Assembly (NCBI RefSeq): GCF_014205635.1
Contig: NZ_JACIIV010000001.1
Span: 62,001-126,000, forward strand
Reading direction: 5' to 3'
Length of the DNA stretch: 64,000 bases
From: Polymorphobacter multimanifer
GTDB taxonomy: Bacteria > Pseudomonadota > Alphaproteobacteria > Sphingomonadales > Sphingomonadaceae
The position numbers and the translations under genes are program-made. The first letter of the stretch is position 1; each line of letters starts with the position of its first letter. Shown here piece after piece: positions 45,043-53,980 of this stretch. The notes beneath the pieces were generated by a model. The model made no database searches. It saw only the letters and a list, made by a program, of their open reading frames with translations, and had not been told where the DNA came from.

Positions 45043-45555
45043 ATGCAGCTTCAGCGGGTGACGGAGGTGTTCCTGCGCTTGTTCGCACTGGCCAACCTTG
45101 CGGTGGGGGTGGCGCTGGTGGTCGGGCTGGTTGCGTCATTCCCGCTGGAAGGGCGGATGCTGGGGCGGCTGCTGGAGAAATACGGCGCTGCAGTGGACGG
45201 CGAGACGGTGGTCTGGGTCTTGCGGCTGCTGGCGCTGGTCGGGATGGTCGGCGTGCTGCTGCTGCACCGCTTCGTGCGGGCGCTGGGCGCGATGCTCGCC
45301 ACCGTGCGCGCCGGCGATCCGTTCGTGGATGCCAATGCCGATCGGCTGGTGCGGATGGGGTGGGCGCTGCTCGGGCTGCAGCTGCTGCAGCTGCTGTCGG
45401 GCGTGTTCTTCGTTTGGTTCGGGCGGCTGGGGGTGGAGACTTCCACCTGGACCCCCTCCTTCGGCGGCTGGCTGGGGGTTCTGCTGGCGTTCGTGCTGGC
45501 GCGGGTATTCCGGCACGGCGCGGCGATGCGCGACGACCTGGCGATGACGGTCTGA
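45043..45555 (+). CDS. DUF2975 membrane protein
   Basis: 170 residues with four membrane segments at about 12-33, 57-78, 104-127 and 141-155. The middle loop VRAGDPFVDANADRLVRMGWALLG is the hallmark of DUF2975 proteins. These are regularly encoded next to a small XRE (YozG-type) regulator, as here, and are suspected of controlling it, but no function is proven. AAGGA lies 7 bases before the ATG, inside a large dyad. Confidence 0.88.
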   Translation: MQLQRVTEVFLRLFALANLAVGVALVVGLVASFPLEGRMLGRLLEKYGAAVDGETVVWVLRLLALVGMVGVLLLHRFVRALGAMLATVRAGDPFVDANADRLVRMGWALLGLQLLQLLSGVFFVWFGRLGVETSTWTPSFGGWLGVLLAFVLARVFRHGAAMRDDLAMTV

Positions 45556-45559
45556 CGCG

Positions 45560-45790
45560 GTGCCACTGGTGATCCATCTCGATGCGCTGCTGCATGAGCG
45601 GCGGATGACGCTGACCGAGCTTGCAGGGGCGGTGGACCTGACGCTCGCCAATCTATCGATCCTGAAGACCGGCAAGGCGCGCGCGATCCGCTTTTCGACA
45701 CTGGAAGCGATCTGCGTGGCGCTCGACTGCCAGCCGGGGGACCTGATCCGCCATGTGGCCGATGATGGGGAGACGACCGATGCTGAATGA
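45560..45790 (+). CDS. Small XRE (YozG-type) regulator
   Basis: 76 residues, a minimal Cro-type helix-turn-helix: HLDALLHERRMTLTELAGAVDLTLANLSILKTGKARAIRFSTLEAICVALDCQPGDLI. Such regulators accompany DUF2975 proteins. It starts with GTG 4 bases after the DUF2975 stop and its end overlaps the next gene by 11 bases, so three genes form one operon. A second GTG three codons later could also serve. Autoregulation through the upstream dyad is likely. Confidence 0.88.
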   Translation: MPLVIHLDALLHERRMTLTELAGAVDLTLANLSILKTGKARAIRFSTLEAICVALDCQPGDLIRHVADDGETTDAE

Positions 45791-46556
45791 GATCCTTGAG
45801 GCTTATCGCCGTTCGGGGCGCTTCGTGCGCGCCTGCCCCTGGGTGGTGCTGGCTGCGGTGGCGGTGGAGCTTGCGCAGCACGCTGCCGAGATCAGCCTCG
45901 GCATCTATGACAGCAAGGCGCAGGCGCAGGCGATGGAGGGGGCGCCGCTCCGCATGGGAATCAGCCATGGCAAGGTGCTGGTGCTGGCGCTGCTCGGCTA
46001 TGCGGTGGCGCGCTTCCTGGCATTCGATGACGATGCGCGGGCGGCGGTGCGACTGGAGCCGGCCGCGATGCGGCTGTTCGGCTGGGTGCTGGCGTTCGGC
46101 GCATTGTGGACGGTCATCGGCCTCGATGGCCGACCGATGTTGATGGCGCTGGGGGTCGATGGGCGCACGGCCGGCATCGCGGTGGCGGTGGTGGCGGTGG
46201 TTGGGTTCGTGCTGCAAGTGATGCTGGCGCCGTGGAAGATTGCGGCACCGCTCGGCAATCCGGCGATCGGGTTCACCCGGTCGATCGCGCTGGCGTGGCG
46301 GCATTTGCCTTGGGGGCTTGGCTTTGTGCTGCTCGCGGTGCTGCCGGTGATGGCGTTGCATTATGCACTGTTTCTGGGCGCAATCGGCCATGGCCGTGCC
46401 GTGGCATGGGTGATGGCGACGCTCGATGCGCTGGTGGTGGGGTATCTCGGCGTGCTGCTGATTGCGGTGGAATATGTGTTTGCGCGGCGGGCGGCGGCGG
46501 CGAACGGGGAGTCGCTGTTGCCGGCCGCGGAGATGACGGTGGGGGTAGCGGCCTAG
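45780..46556 (+). CDS. Multi-helix membrane protein of the DUF2975 module
   Basis: 258 residues with about five or six membrane segments (near 20-38, 62-80, 101-122, 130-152, 181-205 and 215-240). I recognise no named family. The ATG lies within the XRE gene. The arrangement membrane protein - XRE - membrane protein suggests a small membrane-regulated circuit. Its stop overlaps the convergent lipoprotein gene by 4 bases. Confidence 0.78.
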   Translation: MLNEILEAYRRSGRFVRACPWVVLAAVAVELAQHAAEISLGIYDSKAQAQAMEGAPLRMGISHGKVLVLALLGYAVARFLAFDDDARAAVRLEPAAMRLFGWVLAFGALWTVIGLDGRPMLMALGVDGRTAGIAVAVVAVVGFVLQVMLAPWKIAAPLGNPAIGFTRSIALAWRHLPWGLGFVLLAVLPVMALHYALFLGAIGHGRAVAWVMATLDALVVGYLGVLLIAVEYVFARRAAAANGESLLPAAEMTVGVAA

Positions 46557-46699
46557 AGTCCCGCCTCGGCGCGGGCGGCGTCCACATCGGCGCTGGCCTT
46601 GGCGGTGAGGGCGGCTTCGTCGCCGGTGGCCGGAGCTTCGGGGGTGTCGGTGTTGCAGGCGGCCAAGGTGAGGGCCAGAAGGGTGATGATGGTGCGCAT
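46553..46699 (-). CDS. Small lipoprotein
   Basis: 48 residues: MRTIITLLALTLAACNTD has a lipobox (LAAC) with Cys15, followed by a short Thr/Pro/Ala/Asp chain ending KASADVDAARAEAGL. Such short lipoproteins are common and of unknown use. The reading frame is open far upstream, but only this start yields a signal sequence. It ends by a 4-base overlap with the convergent membrane protein gene. Confidence 0.6.
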   Translation of the reverse strand: MRTIITLLALTLAACNTDTPEAPATGDEAALTAKASADVDAARAEAGL

Positions 46700-46725
46700 G
46701 GGCGGCTGATAGCAGGGTGGGGGCG

Positions 46726-47463
46726 ATGGGGCTATATTCGGAAAAGCTGTTTCCATGGTTGCTCGACCGCGCACTTTCGCACCCGCGGATCGAGGCGCGG
46801 CGGGCGGCACTCGTGGGGCAGGCGGTGGGCGAAGTGCTCGAGATCGGCTTCGGATCGGGGGCGACCTTGCCGTTCTACGACCCCGCAAAGGTGCACCGGC
46901 TGACGGTGATCGAGCCGAGCGAGGGGATGAACCGGCGCGCGGCGGCGCGGCTGGCGAAGGCTGTGTTGCCGGTGCGCGCAGTGACCGGGGCAGGGGAGCG
47001 GCTGCCATTCGGCGACGCGGAATTCGATACGGTGGTGGTGTGCCTGACTTTGTGCTCGGTGCGCGACCCGGCGGCGGTGCTGCGCGAGGTGCGGCGGGTG
47101 CTGAAGCCGGGTGGCTGCTTCCTGTTTCTGGAGCATGTGCTTTCGGGCGAGCCGAAGCGGGCGCTCTGGCAGCGGCGGCTGACGCCGATCCAGAAACTGG
47201 TGGGGGTCGGGTGCCATCTCGACCGGGACACGGCGGCGCTGGTGCGCGCGGCGGGGTTCGAGGGGGTGGTGAGTGCGGCGGAGGAGGAGCGGGCGTTCGG
47301 AGCGCTGGCACCGCTGGCGCCGCTGGTGGCGGGATCGGTGCGTCAGGGCTTTTCGGGCGGCGGTGCCGGCGCGGCTTCGGCTTCCGGCACTGGCTCGGGT
47401 TCGGCGGCTTCGGCCTCCTCATATTCCTCGAGCTCTTCGGCGGTCGGCGGCGGGTTGCCATAG
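46726..47463 (+). CDS. Class I SAM-dependent methyltransferase
   Basis: 245 residues of a UbiE/COQ5-like methyltransferase: motif I LEIGFGSGATLPFY, VIEPSEGMNRRAA, the post-II GDAEFDTVVVCLTLCSV, and VLKPGGCFLFLEHVL. Substrate unknown. After about residue 206 the chain becomes a low-complexity Ser/Gly/Ala tail (GGGAGAASASGTGSGSAAS) which lies on the complement of the mlaA C-terminal coding region. The normal fold ends before this tail, so the extension may be a consequence of losing the original stop. Confidence 0.85.
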   Translation: MGLYSEKLFPWLLDRALSHPRIEARRAALVGQAVGEVLEIGFGSGATLPFYDPAKVHRLTVIEPSEGMNRRAAARLAKAVLPVRAVTGAGERLPFGDAEFDTVVVCLTLCSVRDPAAVLREVRRVLKPGGCFLFLEHVLSGEPKRALWQRRLTPIQKLVGVGCHLDRDTAALVRAAGFEGVVSAAEEERAFGALAPLAPLVAGSVRQGFSGGGAGAASASGTGSGSAASASSYSSSSSAVGGGLP

Positions 47464-48164
47464 TAGAGCTGCGCGCGGCGGCGCTGGAGGTAGGCGGATT
47501 TGATGAGGGTGTATTCGTCGAGACTGTCGGCGAGAACGGCATCGCCGCCGGCATCGATCAGCCGTGAGCGCAGCTCGACGACGCGGCCGGTGATCTGGCC
47601 GGCGCGCCAGTAGAGGCTGGGGCTGAGGGCGGCGTTGCGCGCGATGTCGGCGGGATCGAGGACGAAATCGACCGGGGTCATCAGGGCATCGCGAAGCGTG
47701 CCGGGGCCGAAGAAGGGCAGCATGACATAGGGGCCGGGCTTGACGCCCCACATGGCGAGGGTCTGCCCCCAATCGGTGTTCGACTGCGGGCGGCCGAGAT
47801 CGGTGGCGTTGTCCGCCAGCCCGCCGATGCCGAGCGTGGTGTTGATGATCAGCCGATCGAGACTGCGGAAAGCAAGCTTGACCTTGCCCTGCAGCAGATA
47901 ACCCATGAAATTCCGCGGCTCGGAGTAATTCTGGTAGACGTTGGTGACAGCTGTGCGCCCTGCTGGCGGAACTGCCGCGCGATAGACCTGGGTGACGGGC
48001 TTGACCGCATAGCGATCGAGCTTCTTGTTGAGGGCGTAGACGCGGCGATTGGTCGCCTCCCAGGGGTCTGCCTCGGCGCTTTCGAGGCTGAGGGACTGCG
48101 GGGTGGCACAGGCGGCAAGCGCCAAGGCGGGAGCAAGGGCGAAAAGCAGGGTCGAAACACGCAT
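47343..48164 (-). CDS. mlaA: MlaA/VacJ lipoprotein
   Basis: 273 residues. Signal peptide with lipobox LAAC at Cys19. The MlaA domain follows: DPWEATNRRVYALNKKLDRY, AVTNVYQNYSEPRNFMGYLLQGK, INTTLGIGGLADNATDLG, DWGQTLAMWGVKPGPYVMLPFFGPGTLRDAL. It forms the outer-membrane part of the Mla system, removing misplaced phospholipids and passing them to MlaC. The C-terminus (about 243-273) is an acidic Glu/Pro/Ala tail, coded opposite the end of the methyltransferase gene over 121 bases. Confidence 0.94.
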   Translation of the reverse strand: MRVSTLLFALAPALALAACATPQSLSLESAEADPWEATNRRVYALNKKLDRYAVKPVTQVYRAAVPPAGRTAVTNVYQNYSEPRNFMGYLLQGKVKLAFRSLDRLIINTTLGIGGLADNATDLGRPQSNTDWGQTLAMWGVKPGPYVMLPFFGPGTLRDALMTPVDFVLDPADIARNAALSPSLYWRAGQITGRVVELRSRLIDAGGDAVLADSLDEYTLIKSAYLQRRRAQLYYGNPPPTAEELEEYEEAEAAEPEPVPEAEAAPAPPPEKP

Positions 48165-48234
48165 CGACCTTGCGTTGCACAGCCAGCGCGCCGCGGCAAG
48201 CGCGCGGATGCGACGAAGCGCAGCATTGGCTCGC

Positions 48235-48262
48235 TTGACACATATAAAGATATCTTTATGTC
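48235..48262 (+). promoter_or_regulatory. sahR-met operon promoter
   Basis: TTGACA (48235-48240) is a consensus -35. With a 16-base spacer the -10 is TATGTC (48257-48262). Transcription would then begin at or within a few bases of the ATG at 48271, so the mRNA may be leaderless; no Shine-Dalgarno sequence precedes that ATG. Confidence 0.65.
48244..48259. promoter_or_regulatory. SahR-type palindromic operator
   Basis: ATAAAGATATCTTTAT is a perfect 16-bp palindrome lying between the -35 and -10 boxes of the operon promoter. The position would let a bound dimer block RNA polymerase. AT-rich dyads of this kind are known for SahR-type ArsR regulators of the methionine cycle. Confidence 0.8.
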
Positions 48263-48270
48263 ATCCGTGG

Positions 48271-49209
48271 ATGGAACGATTGCTCGATGTTTTCGGCGCG
48301 TTGGCGGACCCGAGCCGGGTGCGGCTGCTGCTGCTCGTGCGATCGATGGAGCTTTCGGTGGGCGAGCTTGCGCAGCTGATCGCGCAGAGCCAGCCGCGGG
48401 TCTCGCGGCATCTGCGCATCCTGGCCGAAGCCGGGCTGGTGGCGCGGCTGCGCGAGGGGGCCTGGGTGTTCGTGCGGCTGGGGGACCCGGCGATCACCGG
48501 CCCGGTGCTGGCGGCGATCGACGCACTGGGCGGCTTCGAAGGCGTGGCCGTGGAGGATCGGGCGCGGCTGGCAATGGTGCGCGCTGAACGCGCGGCGGCG
48601 GCCGACAGCTGGTTTGCGGCCCACGCCGCGGATTGGGACCGCGAGCGCTCGCTGTTCACGCAGGAGACCGAGGTGGAAGCGGCGATCGTCGCGGCGCTGG
48701 ACGGGCGGCCGCTTGGGGAGCTGGTCGATGTCGGCACCGGCACCGGCCGGATGATCGAGCTTCTGGGGCCGCGGGCATCGAGCGCGCTGGGCGTCGATCG
48801 CAACCCCGAGATGCTGCGGCTGGCGCGCGGGCGGATCGAGGCAGCCGGGTTGCCACAGGCGCAGGTGCGCTTCGGGGACATGTATGATCTGCCGCGCGAC
48901 GATGCGAGCGCCGATGTCGTGGTGCTGCACCAGGTGCTGCACTTTGCCGACGATCCTGCGGCGGTGGTTGGCGAGGCGGTGCGGGTGCTGCGCCCGGGCG
49001 GCCGGCTGCTGATCATCGACCTGGCGTCGCATGAGCGCGAGCAGCTGCGCGCCGAGCGCCGGCATCTGCGGCTCGGGTTTGCCGATGAGGCGGTGGTGGG
49101 GTGGATGGCGACGGCAGGGCTGGACGCGACCGTCGCGGCGCATCTGCCGCCGACCGAGGGACTGGCAGTGACGATCTGGCTCGGCGAAGCGCCGGGACCG
49201 ACGGCGTGA
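48271..49209 (+). CDS. sahR: ArsR regulator fused to a SAM-type methyltransferase domain (SahR-like)
   Basis: 312 residues. Residues about 1-90 form an ArsR winged helix (LLDVFGALADPSRVRLLLLVRSMELSVGELAQLIAQSQPRVSRHLRILAEAGLV). Residues about 140-290 form a class I methyltransferase-like domain (VDVGTGTGRMIELLG, GVDRNPEMLRLAR, FGDMYDLPRDDASADVVVLHQVLHF, LRPGGRLLIIDLASHE). The domain may bind S-adenosylhomocysteine as a signal rather than catalyse. Alphaproteobacterial regulators of this architecture precede metF/metH, as here. No metal-binding cysteines of classical ArsR proteins are seen. It heads the metF-metH operon, 13 bases before metF. Confidence 0.9.
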   Translation: MERLLDVFGALADPSRVRLLLLVRSMELSVGELAQLIAQSQPRVSRHLRILAEAGLVARLREGAWVFVRLGDPAITGPVLAAIDALGGFEGVAVEDRARLAMVRAERAAAADSWFAAHAADWDRERSLFTQETEVEAAIVAALDGRPLGELVDVGTGTGRMIELLGPRASSALGVDRNPEMLRLARGRIEAAGLPQAQVRFGDMYDLPRDDASADVVVLHQVLHFADDPAAVVGEAVRVLRPGGRLLIIDLASHEREQLRAERRHLRLGFADEAVVGWMATAGLDATVAAHLPPTEGLAVTIWLGEAPGPTA

Positions 49210-49222
49210 GGGAGAGAAGGCG

Positions 49223-50170
49223 ATGACGAGCAACCCCGTGAGCGAAGCCGAACGCGCCTGGAACCCGCCGCTGTTTGCCGATGTGCCCGGCGACATCGGC
49301 GTGAGCTTCGAGTTCTTCCCGCCCAAGACGCCGGCGATGGAAGCGACGCTTTGGGAAAGCTTCGAGACGCTGAAGCCGCTCGCACCCCGCTTTGTTTCGG
49401 TGACCTACGGCGCCGGTGGTTCGACGCGCGAGCGCACCCACAACACCGTGGCGCGGATTGCCGGGAGCGTGGTGCCGGCAGCGGCGCACCTGACCTGCGT
49501 CGATGCGAGTTGTGACGACATTGCCGAAGTGGCCGAGGCCTATTGGGAAGCCGGTGTGCGGCACATCGTGGCGCTGCGCGGCGATCCGCCCAAGGGACCG
49601 AATGGCGTGGCGCGGTTCGAGGCGCGGCCCAATGGCTATGCCAACGCTGCAGCGCTGGTGGCGGGGCTGAAGCGGCACCGGGACTTCGAAGTGTCGGTGG
49701 GTTGCTATCCCGAGGTCCATCCCGAGGCCAGCTGTGCCGCGGCGGACATGGATGCGCTGAAAGCCAAGATCGACGCCGGCGCCAGCCGCGGCATCAGCCA
49801 GTTCTTCTTCGAGCCCGAGACCTTCCTGCGCTTCCGCGACCGCGCGGCGGCGGCGGGGATCTCTGCCGAGATGGTGCCGGGCATCCTGCCGGTGACCAAT
49901 TTCGCCAATCTGAAGCGCATGGCCGGGCCGTGCGGCACGCAGGTGCCCGACTGGATGGCGCGGCTGTTCGAGGGGCTCGACGACAAGCCCGCCGCGCGGC
50001 AGTTGGTGGCGGCGACGGTAGCGGCGGAGTTGTGCCGGCGTCTCTATGCCGGCGGCGTGCGCCACTTCCACTTCTACACGCTCAATCGCGCCGAACTGGC
50101 CTATGCCATCTGCCACATGCTGGGCCTGCGCCCGCAATTGACCCCGACAGGCCTGGAGGCCGCCGCATGA
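49223..50170 (+). CDS. metF: 5,10-methylenetetrahydrofolate reductase
   Basis: Reduces methylene-THF to methyl-THF, the methyl donor for methionine synthase. It has 315 residues: SFEFFPPKTPAMEATLWE at the start, VTYGAGGSTRERTH, a TIM barrel with HIVALRGDPP, and FFFEPETFLRFRDR. FAD-binding residues lie in these blocks. GGGAGAGAAGGCG precedes the ATG. The stop overlaps the start of metH part 1 (ATGA). Confidence 0.96.
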   Translation: MTSNPVSEAERAWNPPLFADVPGDIGVSFEFFPPKTPAMEATLWESFETLKPLAPRFVSVTYGAGGSTRERTHNTVARIAGSVVPAAAHLTCVDASCDDIAEVAEAYWEAGVRHIVALRGDPPKGPNGVARFEARPNGYANAAALVAGLKRHRDFEVSVGCYPEVHPEASCAAADMDALKAKIDAGASRGISQFFFEPETFLRFRDRAAAAGISAEMVPGILPVTNFANLKRMAGPCGTQVPDWMARLFEGLDDKPAARQLVAATVAAELCRRLYAGGVRHFHFYTLNRAELAYAICHMLGLRPQLTPTGLEAAA

Positions 50171-51209
50171 CAATTGCCGATGATCTTCGCAGCGCTGCCG
50201 CCACGCGCATCCTCATCAAGGATGGCCCCTATGGCACCGCCATCCAGGGACTGGGGCTGGAGGAGGCCGATTATCTGGGCGGGCTCGAGTTGAACCGCGA
50301 CCAGAAGGGCAACAACGATATTCTCAACATCACCCGGGCCGAGGCCATCAGGGGTGTGGCGCAATCCTATGTCGATGCAGGGGCGGATATTCTCGCGACC
50401 AACACCTTCAACGCCAACCGTATCAGCCAGGCCGATTATGGTGCCGAGCATATGGTGCGCGAGATCAACCTCGCGGCGGCGGCGATCATCCGCGATGTGG
50501 TCGACCGGGCGAGCGCTGTCGATGGCCGCCAGCGGTTTGTGGCGGGGTCGCTTGGGCCGACGAACAAGACGCTGTCGCTTTCGCCCAAGGTCGAGGACCC
50601 GGGGTTTCGCGAGGTCGATTTCGATGGGGTGAAGAGCGTGTATCGCGAGCAGATCGACGCGCTTCTCGAAGGCGGGGTGGACTTCATTCTGATCGAGACG
50701 GTGTTCGACACATTGAATGCCAAGGCGGCGGCGTTTGCGGCGACCGAGGCTGGCGATGCGCTGGGCCGCGAAGTGCCGGTGATGCTGTCGATGACGTTGA
50801 CCGACCTTTCGGGGCGCAACCTCTCGGGCCAGACGGTCGAGGCTTTCTGGCATTCGATCCGCCATGTGAAGCCGGTGGCGGTGGGGCTGAACTGCTCGTT
50901 CGGCGCGACCGAGCTTCGCCCGCATGTGGTGGCGCTGGCCGGCGCTGCCGACACGCTGATCCAGGTTTATCCAAATGCCGGGCTGCCGAATGATCTCGGC
51001 GAATATGACGAGCTTCCCGAGACGACGGCGAAGCTGATCGACGGCTGGGCGCAGGAGGGGTTGATCAACATCGTCGGCGGGTGCTGCGGCACGACGCCGG
51101 CGCATATTGCCGCGATGGCGCGGGCAGTGGCGGGTCGGAGCCCACGCAATGTCCCCGAGAAGGGCGCGATGTTGCGGCTTTCCGGCCTTGAAGCAGCGAG
51201 TTTTGCAGC

Positions 51210-51213
<4 letters not shown>
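50167..51213 (+). CDS. metH: Methionine synthase, homocysteine-binding half
   Basis: 348 residues, a stand-alone homocysteine S-methyltransferase domain. Its zinc ligands are the cysteine in GLNCSFGA and the pair in [11 protein letters not shown]. The Gly-rich [14 protein letters not shown] and NTFNANRI blocks are typical. It corresponds to about the first 330 residues of the single-chain MetH; the folate, cobalamin and activation domains are encoded by the next gene, whose start overlaps this stop by 4 bases. Both must form a complex for activity. Confidence 0.94.
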
Positions 51214-53834
<2,621 letters not shown>

Positions 53835-53880
53835 ACGCCGCCACTGCAAGCAGTGTCCCAGCCAAGGGGTCTGGAGCCTG

Positions 53881-53918
53881 AGGCCCCGGCCGCCGGAGGC
53901 CTTTTCACTGGCGTTTTT
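53881..53918 (+). terminator. Terminator of the methionine operon
   Basis: AGGCCCCGG (53881-53889) pairs with CCGGAGGCCT (53893-53902) with one bulged base, followed by TTTT and, ten bases on, TTTTTT. It carries the CCGGAGGC motif seen in the repeat at 11.1 kb. A smaller CACTGC/GCAGTG hairpin precedes it at 53842-53855. Confidence 0.7.
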
Positions 53919-53980
53919 TCGCCCCAGCCGCTAGGTGGGACGGAACTGTTGCAACTGCAGAAACGGACTGAATAACCCCC

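Noticed and set aside
48165-49222. SAM riboswitch before the met genes
   Set aside because: The gap before the first gene is short, no aptamer pattern is seen, and a protein regulator with a palindromic operator explains control.
53930-53980. EcfG-type stress promoter before gyrA
   Set aside because: GGAAC occurs, but the matching CGTT element at 16-18 bases is absent.
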